64,000 nucleotides of DNA from Candidatus Merdiplasma excrementigallinarum (GCA_018713435.1 DVOS01000040.1:1-64000); one strand, 5' to 3'. Positions 33,575 through 43,095 are shown, numbered from the stretch's first letter. Notes: a model not told the origin generated them from the sequence alone. Numbers and translations are program-made.

Positions 33575-36121
33575 TTGGATAAAAAGGAATATAACCTTAA
33601 GCTTGAAGAAATAGACAAATATGTAAATCAGGGAAATTACAGCGAGGCGGCCAGGGTCGCGGACAGCATTGACTGGAGAAGAGTGCGGAACGTGCGCACC
33701 CTCTGCATGGTCAGCGAGATCTACGAAGCGGACAACCGGTATGAGGACAGCAAGGAACTGCTGCTGAGAGCTTACCGCCGTTCTCCCATGGGCAGAACCA
33801 TTTTGTACCGGCTGGTGGAGGTCACGATTCAGCTGAAGCAGTTTGACGAGGCCATCGAGTTTTATGCGGAGTACGTGCAGAGTGCGCCCAACGACAACAG
33901 CCGCTATATTCTGAAATATAAGATTTACCGGGGCAGAGGATCCTCCCTGGAAGAACAGATCGATATCCTGAAGGAGTACCTGGATCAGGAATACACGGAA
34001 AAATGGGCCTATGAGCTGGCAAAACTGTACCAGCAGGCGGGGAAAACCCAGGAGTGCCTGGCCACCTGCGATGACCTGGTTCTCTGGTTCCACAGCGGCA
34101 AATATGTGATCAAGGCCCTGGAACTGAAAAAACGGTACGCGCCTCTCACACCCAAGCAGCAGGAAATTTATGACCGCCGCTTCGATTTGCAGGAAGAGGA
34201 CGATATCTATGCGGACGAGGAAGAACTGGGCCGGGAAAAGCAGATCGTGGAGACCGGCAGCGACGATTCCCTGGCGGAGAACATCTTAGCGGATACGGAA
34301 AAAGAGATTGCCAAAACCGTGGCGGAGGCAGCAGACCAGACGGCCCAGGAGGAAGCTTCTGCCGAAGAGGAGCAGAAAACGCCGTCAGAGGCGCCGACCC
34401 CGGAGGAAACGAGCGGGGAAGATGTGCCGGAGGAAGAAGAGGAGCCGGAGGATCCGGAAGAAGCCAGGCAGGAGGATGAAGGGAGGCAGGAGCCGGAGAC
34501 GGACCAGACAGAGGAGCGCCGACCCCGGAAGGATCTGCATTCCGATCTGATTAAGAGTATGCGGGAGATTGTTTCCGGCGTCAGACACCGGGTACAGCCT
34601 GACCCGGAGGAAGAGATGGCGGATCAGGTGATCGAGCAGTCCAAGGAAGAACAGGAGGCTGCACAGGCATCCAGAGAAAAAGAAATTTCTATCAAAATCC
34701 CCAAAATGGATATTGAAGATAAGAGCCGGGAGAATATCGCTTCCAAACTTTCCATAGACGACATTCTCCTTTCCATGGGCGAAAAGGGAGACGCGATCCG
34801 CCAGGCGGCGGCAAAGGCCTCCAGAGAAAACCAGAACCCGAACACGCCGGCAGGCGTGATATCCGCCATGGATGAAGCGCTGATGAACATGGGCGTGGAC
34901 GTGCACGGACAGAAGGAAAAAAAGCCCGAAGAGCCTGTACAGGAACCGGCTGAGACTGCCAGGAAGGAACCGGAAGAAAAAACCCAGGAGTTAGGGGAGG
35001 AGGAAATTATTTCCGCCAAGACCAGAAGGATCCCTACGGATGAGATTGCGGAAATCCATGCCTCCTACGGGCTGGAGCCGGAGGAAGAAGAGGAATTCCT
35101 GGATGAAGAAGAGTCTTTCCAGGAAGAGGAAGAACCGGTAAGAGCGGAGGATATTCCGGAGCCGGAGGATGAAAGGGCAGAAGAGCTCCGGCAGGAAGCC
35201 GAAGCAGAAACGGTTAAAGCGCCCGAGGAGCAGGTACAGGAAAGACCGGTCCGCCAGCGGCAGCAGAAACCTTCTGTTTCCGGGAGAAGCCAGGAGGCTT
35301 CCGTTCCAGAACGCCGGAGTACCAGAAGCCAGAAGGTGCAGGAGATGCCCCGGCGGCGCAGATACCCGGGTCCCATGCTGAAAGAGTATCAGAAGGGGCT
35401 GTTTGCCGGTTTCCTGGATATTCAAAACCTGGAATCCCAGATTGCCTCAGCCATTGCGCTGGCGGAGCAGAAGGGGGAAGATCGGACTTCCAGAACCGGA
35501 AATATTCTGATCTTCGGGGATCACGGCTGCGGAAAAACCACCATTGGAGTGGGCATTGCGAAAGCCATTGCCCAGGATAGGGGAATCCAGTTTGTAAAAA
35601 TGGCGAAAATTTATGCGGCGGATCTGAACCGAAAGGATATAGCCTCCACCATCGCCAAGATTGCGGGAGGCGTCCTGATTGTGGAGGAGGCCGGTGACCT
35701 GGAGGATGCTATTGTGGATCAGCTGACGACCGCCATGGAATTTCGCACGGACGGTCTGATTATCATCCTGGAGGACGAGCAGCGCTACCTGCACGACCTG
35801 CTGATGCGCCATCCCAGATTTACCATGAAATTTACCTCCCAGATTTTTATCCCCACCTTTACGATTGACGAACTGGTGCGGTTTGGAGAAATCTACGCGG
35901 GACAGCATGATTATGTGTTCAGCGAGGGAGCGGCCGCGGCTCTGTATGACCGGATCGGAAACGTATCCTCCCAGGGGGACGCGGTGTCCATCACCAATGT
36001 GATTGAGCTGGTAGACCGGGCTATCCGAAAGGCCAATAAATTTTTCCGGAAGATGGGCTCCGGGAAGAAACGATATGATGAAAATGACTGCGTGATACTG
36101 CAGGAGAAAGATTTCCGGTAA
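33575..36121 (+). CDS. TPR-repeat protein with long acidic linker and C-terminal AAA+ ATPase domain
   Basis: An 848-residue protein with three parts. Residues 1 to about 200 are helical TPR-like repeats (YSEAARVADSIDW, FDEAIEFYAEYVQ). About 200-600 is low-complexity, very rich in Glu, Pro and Gln. About 605-848 is an AAA+ domain of the CbbX/SpoVK type with Walker A GDHGCGKTTIG near 647 and Walker B-like GGVLIVEEAGD near 700. I know no named function. The start is TTG 33575, eight bases after GAGGTGG and about 75 bases after the promoter. The layout suggests a remodelling ATPase tethered to a protein-binding domain by a flexible acidic arm (inference). Confidence 0.75.
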   Translation: MDKKEYNLKLEEIDKYVNQGNYSEAARVADSIDWRRVRNVRTLCMVSEIYEADNRYEDSKELLLRAYRRSPMGRTILYRLVEVTIQLKQFDEAIEFYAEYVQSAPNDNSRYILKYKIYRGRGSSLEEQIDILKEYLDQEYTEKWAYELAKLYQQAGKTQECLATCDDLVLWFHSGKYVIKALELKKRYAPLTPKQQEIYDRRFDLQEEDDIYADEEELGREKQIVETGSDDSLAENILADTEKEIAKTVAEAADQTAQEEASAEEEQKTPSEAPTPEETSGEDVPEEEEEPEDPEEARQEDEGRQEPETDQTEERRPRKDLHSDLIKSMREIVSGVRHRVQPDPEEEMADQVIEQSKEEQEAAQASREKEISIKIPKMDIEDKSRENIASKLSIDDILLSMGEKGDAIRQAAAKASRENQNPNTPAGVISAMDEALMNMGVDVHGQKEKKPEEPVQEPAETARKEPEEKTQELGEEEIISAKTRRIPTDEIAEIHASYGLEPEEEEEFLDEEESFQEEEEPVRAEDIPEPEDERAEELRQEAEAETVKAPEEQVQERPVRQRQQKPSVSGRSQEASVPERRSTRSQKVQEMPRRRRYPGPMLKEYQKGLFAGFLDIQNLESQIASAIALAEQKGEDRTSRTGNILIFGDHGCGKTTIGVGIAKAIAQDRGIQFVKMAKIYAADLNRKDIASTIAKIAGGVLIVEEAGDLEDAIVDQLTTAMEFRTDGLIIILEDEQRYLHDLLMRHPRFTMKFTSQIFIPTFTIDELVRFGEIYAGQHDYVFSEGAAAALYDRIGNVSSQGDAVSITNVIELVDRAIRKANKFFRKMGSGKKRYDENDCVILQEKDFR

Positions 36122-36134
36122 GGCAGCCAGAAGT

Positions 36135-36261
36135 AAAAGCTTCCTGGCATCCATGTGTACACATGTCCGAGACAGATGTCCCGTACAGAGCGGATTACTC
36201 CGATCTGTGCGGACAGATGTCGTAAGGACAAGGTGAATACAGGATGCCAGGAAGCTTTTTT
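36135..36261 (+). terminator. Terminator with an 89-nt structured loop
   Basis: Perfect 18-bp arms (36135-36152 and 36242-36259) close on TTTTTT, but the loop is 89 nt. It contains GTGTACAC, an inner hairpin ACAGA-GCGGA/TCCGA-TCTGT and a direct repeat GACAGATGTC (36171-36180, 36212-36221). It ends the AAA+ gene. Confidence 0.75.
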
Positions 36262-36276
36262 ATGCGTATATTTAGA

Positions 36277-36305
36277 TTGACTTTATATATACCGAACGGT
36301 ATAAT
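36277..36305 (+). promoter_or_regulatory. Promoter and TetR operator
   Basis: TTGACT (36277-36282), 17-bp spacer and consensus TATAAT (36300-36305). The perfect palindrome ATACCG-AA-CGGTAT (36289-36302) lies in the spacer and overlaps the -10, as expected for an autoregulating TetR repressor. Confidence 0.8.
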
Positions 36306-36328
36306 GGTGGAAAGAACGGGGGCATTCT

Positions 36329-36901
36329 ATGGATAACAGGGAAAAAATCTTACAGTGCGCGGAAGAATTGTTCTACTCCCGGGGATATGACGCGGCAGGG
36401 GTGCAGGAGATCGTGGAAATGGCAGGTGTGACAAAGCCCACCCTCTACTATTATTTCGGGAGCAAGCGGGGGCTTTTGGAGGCCATTCTGGAGGCCAAGT
36501 CCGGGAAACTGCACAGAAGCATTGCCAGGGAGACCGGGAAGGCCGGGGATGTGAGAGGCAAGCTGCACGCTCTGGCAGGGGTGCTGTGCCGCTTTTTCCT
36601 TGAGGAGAGAAAATTTTATATGCTGCTGATGGCCCTGTTCTACTCGGCCAGAGAAAACGAGGCGTATCAGACGGTGCAGCCCTACCTGGTGGAGTTTTAC
36701 TGCAGTGTGCGGCAGGTGTTTGAGCAGGCTGCTTTTGAACTGGGAAACATGCGGGGCAGGCAGGAACAGTTTGCCATCAGCTTTATCGGAGCGGTCCATC
36801 AGTATCTGGTGTTTGCCTGGGATAAGGGGACGCTGGAGGATAAGGGAACGGAGCAGATGGAAGAACTGGTGAACCAGTATTTGTACGGTATTTTTTCATA
36901 G
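36329..36901 (+). CDS. TetR/AcrR family transcriptional regulator
   Basis: A 190-residue TetR-type repressor with the N-terminal helix-turn-helix DAAGVQEIVEMAGVTKPTLY followed by YYFGSKRGLLEAIL. Its C-terminal domain is helical and unremarkable. A perfect 14-bp palindrome sits in its own promoter. The next gene, an alpha-amylase family enzyme, starts 46 bp downstream and may share the transcript. The ligand is unknown. Confidence 0.87.
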   Translation: MDNREKILQCAEELFYSRGYDAAGVQEIVEMAGVTKPTLYYYFGSKRGLLEAILEAKSGKLHRSIARETGKAGDVRGKLHALAGVLCRFFLEERKFYMLLMALFYSARENEAYQTVQPYLVEFYCSVRQVFEQAAFELGNMRGRQEQFAISFIGAVHQYLVFAWDKGTLEDKGTEQMEELVNQYLYGIFS

Positions 36902-36947
36902 ATGATTTCAGAATAGAAATGAATTGCAGCAGGAGGAATAAAACAAT

Positions 36948-38300
36948 ATGAGCAAATGGTATGAGACGGCCGTGTTTTATCACATTTATCCCCTGGGGCT
37001 TTGCGGCGCCCCCAGAGAAAACAGAGGAGAGGGCGTGGAGCATCGGCTGCCGGGGCTGGAAGAGTGGCTGCCCCACATAGCGGATCTTGGCTGCCAGGGC
37101 CTGTATATCGGTCCCCTCTTTGAATCGTCCGGACACGGCTACGATACGAAGGACTATAAACAGGTGGACCGGAGGCTGGGGGATAACGAAGATCTGAAGC
37201 ACTTCGTAAAGAAGGCCCATGAACTGGGGATCCGGGTTGTGGTGGACGGCGTGTTTAACCATACGGGCAGAGAATTCTTTGCCTTTGAGGATATCCGGCG
37301 CAGCCGGGAAGGCTCCCGCTACTGCGGCTGGTACAAGGGCATCAACTTTGGCTGGAACAGCGCTTTCAACGACGGATTCGGCTATGAATCCTGGCGAAAC
37401 TGCGGGGATCTGGTCAATCTGAACCTGCAGAATCCGGAAGTGAAACAGTATCTTTTCGATGTGATCCGCTTCTGGATCCATGAATTTGACATTGACGGCA
37501 TCCGGCTGGACTGCGCGGACTGCCTGGACTTTGCGTTTATGAAGGAGATGCGCCGGATTACAGAGCAGGAGAAGGAAGACTTCTGGCTGATGGGCGAGGT
37601 GATCCACGGAGATTACAGCCGCTGGGCCAATCCGGAAATGCTGCACTCCGTAACCAATTACGAACTGCACAAGGGGCTGTATTCCGGCCATAATGACCAC
37701 AATTATTTTGAGATCGCCCACACGATCCGCCGCCAGTTTGAGGAGAACGGAGGCATCTACCGGGGCAGAATCCTGTACAGCTTTGTGGATAATCATGATG
37801 TGTCCAGAATTGTGAACAAGCTGAATGACAGGGGGCATTTAAAGCCGGTGTACACCCTTCTCTACACACTGCCTGGTCTTCCGTCTGTCTATTACGGATC
37901 CGAGTGGGGGATTCAGGGACGGAAGGAAGAGGGGGATCCCGCCCTCCGGCCGGCCATTGAACTGGAGGAGATCCAGAAGAATCCTCCCGTGCCGGGACTG
38001 GAAGAGTTTGTGGCGCTTCTGGGGAAATGCCGGCGGGAGTATCCGGTGATCGGCCAGGGCCGGTACCGGGAACTGGCGCTGACCAACCGGCAGTACGCCT
38101 TTGCCCGCATCGGCGAGGGGGAGGCTGCGGTGATCGCGGTCAACAATGATGAAAATCCGGCTCAGATGCGCATCCGCCTGCCTCTGGCAGCCGGAAAGAT
38201 TGTGGAAGCCCTCTCGGGAGAGCCGGCACAGGCCTCGGGCGGCGAGCTGGAGGTAAATTTGCCGGCGGATGGCTGCGCCATCTTCATCTGTACAGAATAA
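36948..38300 (+). CDS. Alpha-amylase family glycoside hydrolase (GH13), intracellular
   Basis: A 450-residue GH13 TIM-barrel enzyme without signal peptide, so it acts on cytoplasmic alpha-glucans. The four GH13 regions are present: VVVDGVFNHTG, GIRLDCADC (nucleophile D188), LMGEVIHGDY (acid E217) and FVDNHDVSRI (D284). The length suits maltogenic or cyclodextrin-type hydrolases. The C-terminal beta domain is short. AGGAGG precedes the ATG. glgB follows 79 bp later, so the pair likely belongs to glycogen or maltodextrin handling. Confidence 0.88.
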   Translation: MSKWYETAVFYHIYPLGLCGAPRENRGEGVEHRLPGLEEWLPHIADLGCQGLYIGPLFESSGHGYDTKDYKQVDRRLGDNEDLKHFVKKAHELGIRVVVDGVFNHTGREFFAFEDIRRSREGSRYCGWYKGINFGWNSAFNDGFGYESWRNCGDLVNLNLQNPEVKQYLFDVIRFWIHEFDIDGIRLDCADCLDFAFMKEMRRITEQEKEDFWLMGEVIHGDYSRWANPEMLHSVTNYELHKGLYSGHNDHNYFEIAHTIRRQFEENGGIYRGRILYSFVDNHDVSRIVNKLNDRGHLKPVYTLLYTLPGLPSVYYGSEWGIQGRKEEGDPALRPAIELEEIQKNPPVPGLEEFVALLGKCRREYPVIGQGRYRELALTNRQYAFARIGEGEAAVIAVNNDENPAQMRIRLPLAAGKIVEALSGEPAQASGGELEVNLPADGCAIFICTE

Positions 38301-38379
38301 TCATTTCCCGGGACGAAAAGGCAGAAGGAACGCCCGGGAAGATTTGAAAAAATAGAAGAGAAACAGGGAGAGTGGAATC

Positions 38380-40344
38380 ATGAAGAAAAAGGTGGAAGAG
38401 AAACGGGCCGGGGGCAGGCCTGCCGGGGCAAAAAAGACAGAAGAAAAAAAGGAAGAGTTCATTACCGAGCTGGATCAGTACCTGTTTGGCCAGGGTGTAC
38501 ATTATGACATCTACGAAAAGCTGGGCGCCCATCCCTGGAAGAAGGGAGGAAGAAACGGCATAAACTTTGCCGTGTGGGCTCCCAACGCGGAAAGCGTGTA
38601 CCTAATCGGCAGCTTCAACAACTGGGATGAGAGCGCCTGCCCCATGACCAGGCTGGAGCCGCTGGGTATTTATGAAGTGTTCCTGACGGAGGCCAGGAAG
38701 GGGGATCTGTATAAGTTCCTGATTCATACCCAGGACGGCAAAAAGCTGTATAAAGCGGATCCCTTTGCCAATACGGCCGAGATGCGGCCCGGAACCGCTT
38801 CCAAAGTAGCGGATATCGGAAAGATCAGCTGGAGCGACCATGAGTGGATGGAGAAGCGGGCCGCCTATATCCCGGATACAAATCCCATCGCCATCTACGA
38901 GGTTCATCCCGGAAGCTGGAAGAAACATCCCCACGGGGAGGACGAGGACGGCTTTTACAATTACCGGGAGTTTGCCCGGTCTCTGACCGAGTATGTGAAG
39001 GATATGGGGTACACCCATGTGGAACTGATGGGGATTGCGGAACATCCCTTTGACGGGTCCTGGGGCTACCAGGTTACCGGATATTTCGCTCCCACCTCCC
39101 GCTACGGCACGCCGGAAGATTTTGCTTACATGGTAAACTATTTTCACCGGAACAAGATCGGCGTCATTCTGGACTGGGTGCCCGCCCACTTCCCCAGGGA
39201 CGCCCACGGCCTGGCGGAATTTGACGGCACCTGCCTGTACGAGTACGCGGATCCCAGAAAGGGAGAGCATCCCGACTGGGGCACAAAGGTATTCGACTAT
39301 GGAAAGAATGAGGTAAAGAATTTCCTCATTTCCAACGCCCTTTTCTGGCTGGAGCAGTATCATGTGGACGGACTGCGGGTGGACGCGGTGGCTTCCATGC
39401 TGTATCTGGACTATGGCCGTCAGGACGGCCAGTGGGTACCCAACAAATACGGCGACAATAAAAATCTGGAAGCCATAGAATTTTTCAAGCATCTGAACAG
39501 TGTAGCCCACGGGAGATACCCGGGAGCTATGGTGATTGCGGAGGAATCCACGGCCTGGCCCAAGGTGACGGCGCCGCCGGAGTATGACGGCCTGGGCTTT
39601 ACCCTGAAGTGGAATATGGGCTGGATGCACGATTTCCTGGAATATATGAAGCTGGATCCCTATTTCCGGAAATATAATCATAACAAGATGACCTTTGCCA
39701 TGACCTACGCTTATTCGGAACGGTATATTCTGGTGCTCTCCCATGATGAGGTGGTGCATCTGAAGTGCTCGATGATCAACAAGATGCCGGGGCTTTACGA
39801 TGACAAGTTCGCCAATCTGAAGGCAGGGTACACCTTTATGATCGGGCATCCCGGCAAGAAACTGCTGTTTATGGGACAGGATTTTGCCCAGTTCCAGGAG
39901 TGGAGCGAAGCCAGGGAACTGGACTGGTATTTGTTGGCGGAGGATAAGCATCAGCAGATGCAGAATTATGTGCGGGCCCTGCTTCACCTCTACCGCAGCA
40001 GTACTGCTCTGTACCAGACAGACTGCCATCCCAACGGTTTTGAGTGGGTCAACGCGGATGATGGAGACAGAAGCATTTACAGCTTTATGCGCCATTCGGA
40101 CAATGGGAAAAATAACCTGCTGTTTGTGATTAACTTTACGCCGGTGGCCAGGCCGGACTACCGGGTGGGCGTAAACCGCAGGAAGCAGTACCGCCTGATC
40201 CTGAACAGCGATGAGATTCAGTACGGCGGCCACGGCATGGAGCAGCCGGTCATCTACAAGGCGGTGAAGCAGGAGTGCGACGGAAAGCCCTACTCCTTTG
40301 CCTACAATCTGCCGGCTTACGGAGTGGCTGTGTTTAAATTCTAA
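38380..40344 (+). CDS. glgB: 1,4-alpha-glucan branching enzyme
   Basis: Introduces alpha-1,6 branches in glycogen. The 654-residue GH13 protein carries an N-terminal CBM48 domain (GINFAVWAPNAESVYLIGSF) and the barrel motifs DWVPAHFPRD, DGLRVDAVASMLYLDY, VIAEESTAWP and LSHDEVVH. The C-terminal beta domain ends at PAYGVAVFKF. A lysine/glutamate-rich extension of about 30 residues precedes the usual start; the RBS (CAGGGAGAG) supports the annotated ATG. No other glycogen synthesis gene is in the window. Confidence 0.94.
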   Translation: MKKKVEEKRAGGRPAGAKKTEEKKEEFITELDQYLFGQGVHYDIYEKLGAHPWKKGGRNGINFAVWAPNAESVYLIGSFNNWDESACPMTRLEPLGIYEVFLTEARKGDLYKFLIHTQDGKKLYKADPFANTAEMRPGTASKVADIGKISWSDHEWMEKRAAYIPDTNPIAIYEVHPGSWKKHPHGEDEDGFYNYREFARSLTEYVKDMGYTHVELMGIAEHPFDGSWGYQVTGYFAPTSRYGTPEDFAYMVNYFHRNKIGVILDWVPAHFPRDAHGLAEFDGTCLYEYADPRKGEHPDWGTKVFDYGKNEVKNFLISNALFWLEQYHVDGLRVDAVASMLYLDYGRQDGQWVPNKYGDNKNLEAIEFFKHLNSVAHGRYPGAMVIAEESTAWPKVTAPPEYDGLGFTLKWNMGWMHDFLEYMKLDPYFRKYNHNKMTFAMTYAYSERYILVLSHDEVVHLKCSMINKMPGLYDDKFANLKAGYTFMIGHPGKKLLFMGQDFAQFQEWSEARELDWYLLAEDKHQQMQNYVRALLHLYRSSTALYQTDCHPNGFEWVNADDGDRSIYSFMRHSDNGKNNLLFVINFTPVARPDYRVGVNRRKQYRLILNSDEIQYGGHGMEQPVIYKAVKQECDGKPYSFAYNLPAYGVAVFKF

Positions 40345-40371
40345 GGCATTTCCTCACATTTTTATAAAGGC

Positions 40372-40419
40372 AGGGTGCGGTTCATCATGAATTTCATGAT
40401 TTTGCGACACCCTCCTTTT
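40372..40419 (+). terminator. Terminator-like hairpin with ATCATGA loop (family copy A)
   Basis: AGGGTG/CACCCT stem (40372-40377 with 40408-40413) encloses the near-palindrome ATCATGA-ATT-TCATGAT (40384-40400) and is followed by CCTTTTC. Copies B and C at 45382 and 53116 share the inner motif. Confidence 0.7.
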
Positions 40420-40435
40420 CTATTTGGGGAAACTG

Positions 40436-40444
40436 TGGTATGAT
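40436..40444 (+). promoter_or_regulatory. Extended -10 promoter of the gdpP operon
   Basis: TGGTATGAT (TATGAT 40439-40444), no convincing -35. Confidence 0.45.
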
Positions 40445-40460
40445 AACAGAGTGAAAAAGT

Positions 40461-40496
40461 CCCCGCGGACAGGCCGAAAGGGCCTGTTTTTGCGGG
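40461..40496 (+). terminator. Possible attenuator in the gdpP leader
   Basis: CAGGCC-GAAAG-GGCCTG (40470-40475 with 40481-40486) followed by TTTTT, nested in a CCCGC/GCGGG stem. It lies between the extended -10 and the gdpP start, so it could end transcription early. No antiterminator form is evident. Confidence 0.45.
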
Positions 40497-40547
40497 AAAA
40501 CGGCAGAGCCGGGAATGAACCGGCAGCTGCTTCCGGGGAGACACAGA

Positions 40548-42602
40548 ATGATGAAAAGCAAATTTAAGGTGAAATACAGCGGAACGCTGAAGCTGCATTG
40601 GCAGTGGAACGTGATTCTGGCCCTGACCCTTCTGGTGCTGGACGTAGCCATTCTGGCCATGGATTACAGAGCCGGACTGGTGACGCTGGCTTTCAGCGCG
40701 GTTTATTTTCTGGGTGTTCTGGGCATGTATTTTCATTATAAGCCCAGGATCCTCAGAGGCCTGGTAAATTTTGCCACCGGGTACGGCCAGGTGCAGAAGC
40801 AGATTCTGCAGGAATTTGAGATTCCCGCCGCTCTTCTGGAACCGGACGGGAAGATCCTGTGGATGAACGACCGCATGTATGAACTGACGGAAAAGAGCGG
40901 CAGATATAAGAAAAACATCTCCACCCTGTTTCCGGAAATCAACCGGGGGGTGCTGCCCAATACGGCCTGGGAGAAGGATATTCGGCTGGGCTATAAAGAA
41001 GGGGAATACCGGGCCCATGTCCAGAGAATCTCCATTAATTCCTTGGTGGACGAGGCGGAGCTGGTAAACCGGGACGATAAGGATACCTACCTCTACATGG
41101 TTTACCTGTTCGATGAGACAGACCTTCGCCGCTATATGGAAGAAAACAGAGACCAGAAGCCGGTGGTGGGCCTGGTTTACATTGACAATTATGAAGAAAC
41201 CATGGACCGGGCGGACGAAGTGCGCCAGTCCCTTCTGAATGTGCTGGTGGACCGGAAGATCAACAAGTACTTTGCGGAAGTGAAGGGCCTGGCCAAGAAG
41301 ATGGAGAAGGACAAGTACCTGGTGATTCTGAACCAGAAGAGTCTGGATACCCTGGAGGAGGACCGGTTCTCCATCCTGGAAGGCGTCAAGACCATCAACA
41401 TTGGCAGTGAGCAGGGCATGACCATCAGCGTGGGCATCGGCATCGGGGGCGGCAGCTACCTGGAAAATTATGAGTATGCCAGAAGCGCCATGGAGATGGC
41501 CCTTGGCCGGGGCGGCGATCAGGCTGTGATAAAAGACGGCAATAAGATGAGCTTTTACGGGGGAAAATCTCAGCAGAACGAGAAAAACACCAGAGTGAGA
41601 GCCCGGGTGAAGGCGCAGGCCATCCGGGAGATTATCAGTTCCAAGGAAATGGTGGTGGCCATGGGCCACGGCATGACGGACATGGATTCCCTGGGAGCCT
41701 GCATCGGCGTGTACCGGGCGGCCAGAACCCTGGGCAAGCCGGCACACATTGTGCTGGGTGAGCCCAACAGCAGTATCCGGGCCTGGGTGAAGCAGCTGAA
41801 GGAGAGCAAGGACTATGAGGAGGATCTGTTTATCACCCATGAGCAGGCCATTGATCTGGTAGATCAGAATACAGCCCTGCTGGTGGTGGACACCAACCGT
41901 CCCAGCATGACGGAGTGCCGGGAGATTCTCGGGCAGACCAATACGATTGTGGTGGTGGATCATCATCGCCAGACCACAGAAAAGATTGAGAATGCCTCTC
42001 TGGCCTATATTGAGCCCTCCGCCTCCTCCGCCTGCGAGATGATCGCGGAGATTCTGCAGTATTTCGAGGAGAGCGTGAGACTGAAAAATCTGGAAGCAGA
42101 CTGTATGTATGCGGGGATCATTATTGATACCAACAATTTTGTGGCCAAGACCGGGGTGCGGACCTTTGAGGCAGCCGCTTTCCTGCGCCGCTGCGGCGCG
42201 GATGTAACCCGGGTGCGCAAAGCCCTCCGGGATGATATGGAGAGCTATAAGGCCAGGGCGGAGGCTGTGCGCCACGCGGAAGCCTATATGGAAAATTACG
42301 CCATCAGCGTCTGCCCTGCCCAGGGGCTGGAGAGCCCCAACGTGGTGGGAGCCCAGGCTGCCAACGAGCTGCTGAATATTATCGGGGTGAAGGCGTCCTT
42401 CGTATTTACCCAGTGCGATGAGAGGATTTTTATCAGCGCCAGATCCATTGACGAGGTGAACGTCCAGATCATCATGGAGCGTCTGGGAGGCGGCGGCCAT
42501 ATCAATATCGCCGGAGCCCAGTTATCCGGCGTAACCATGGAGGAGGCCGTGCAGCGGCTGAAGGATGTGCTGCGGGCCATGACAGAGGAAGGAGCAATCT
42601 GA
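40548..42602 (+). CDS. gdpP: Cyclic-di-AMP phosphodiesterase, GdpP/YybT family
   Basis: A membrane-bound hydrolase of c-di-AMP, 684 residues from ATG 40548. Two membrane segments (about 20-60) precede a degenerate PAS-like domain, a modified GGDEF domain (about 180-300) and the DHH-DHHA1 catalytic domain. The catalytic metal ligands are visible in MGHGMTDMDSLGACIG, VVDTNRPSM and VVVVDHHRQT, and GGGGHINIAGAQ marks DHHA1. The frame is open from 40515, but GGGGAGA lies just before the double ATG at 40548/40551. It is the first gene of the conserved gdpP-rplI-dnaB cluster; rplI starts one base after its stop. Confidence 0.93.
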   Translation: MMKSKFKVKYSGTLKLHWQWNVILALTLLVLDVAILAMDYRAGLVTLAFSAVYFLGVLGMYFHYKPRILRGLVNFATGYGQVQKQILQEFEIPAALLEPDGKILWMNDRMYELTEKSGRYKKNISTLFPEINRGVLPNTAWEKDIRLGYKEGEYRAHVQRISINSLVDEAELVNRDDKDTYLYMVYLFDETDLRRYMEENRDQKPVVGLVYIDNYEETMDRADEVRQSLLNVLVDRKINKYFAEVKGLAKKMEKDKYLVILNQKSLDTLEEDRFSILEGVKTINIGSEQGMTISVGIGIGGGSYLENYEYARSAMEMALGRGGDQAVIKDGNKMSFYGGKSQQNEKNTRVRARVKAQAIREIISSKEMVVAMGHGMTDMDSLGACIGVYRAARTLGKPAHIVLGEPNSSIRAWVKQLKESKDYEEDLFITHEQAIDLVDQNTALLVVDTNRPSMTECREILGQTNTIVVVDHHRQTTEKIENASLAYIEPSASSACEMIAEILQYFEESVRLKNLEADCMYAGIIIDTNNFVAKTGVRTFEAAAFLRRCGADVTRVRKALRDDMESYKARAEAVRHAEAYMENYAISVCPAQGLESPNVVGAQAANELLNIIGVKASFVFTQCDERIFISARSIDEVNVQIIMERLGGGGHINIAGAQLSGVTMEEAVQRLKDVLRAMTEEGAI

Positions 42603-42603
42603 T

Positions 42604-43050
42604 ATGAAAGTAATTTTACTGACGGATGTAAAGAATGTGGGAAAAAAAGGCCAGGTGGTGGAGGTCAGCGACAGCTACGCCAGAAACGTGCTGATTAAGA
42701 AAAAGCAGGGACTGGAAGCCACCGGAAAAAATATGAATGACCTGAAGCTGCAGAAAGCCAACGATGAGAAGGTGGCGGCCCAGAACCTGGCGGACGCCAG
42801 AGTCCTGGCGGAGCAGATCGAAAAATCTTCCATTGTCCTGAAGGTGAAGGTGGGAGAGGGCGGCAAGCTGTTCGGCTCCATTTCCACCAAGGAGATCGCG
42901 GAGGCGGTAAAGGAACAGCTGGACCTGGAAGTGGACAAGAAAAAAATCCAGATCACCAATCCCATCAAGTCTACCGGGGAGATGGATGTGCCCATCAAGC
43001 TCCACACGAAAGTGACGGCCCGGCTGAAGGTGCATGTGGAAAGCCTTTGA
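42604..43050 (+). CDS. rplI: 50S ribosomal protein bL9
   Basis: A 148-residue ribosomal protein. The N-terminal domain begins MKVILLTDVKNVGKKGQVVEV with the glycine-rich loop and N(V)LIKKKQGLEAT, joined by a long helix to a C-terminal RNA-binding domain. The gene is one base past gdpP and likely translated by coupling (GGAGCAATCTG before it). dnaB follows 45 bp later. Confidence 0.96.
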   Translation: MKVILLTDVKNVGKKGQVVEVSDSYARNVLIKKKQGLEATGKNMNDLKLQKANDEKVAAQNLADARVLAEQIEKSSIVLKVKVGEGGKLFGSISTKEIAEAVKEQLDLEVDKKKIQITNPIKSTGEMDVPIKLHTKVTARLKVHVESL

Positions 43051-43095
43051 GAAGAAAACGATTGAGGCAGAAAACGACAGAAGGAACGGATACAG

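Noticed and set aside
31931..34093. Long antisense frame (720 codons) opposite trkH
   Set aside because: It is the shadow of GC-rich codon usage; composition is rich in His, Gln and Gly, with no domain and no ribosome site.
40362..42500. Long antisense frame (712 codons) opposite gdpP
   Set aside because: Same reason: a shadow of the well-supported gdpP frame.
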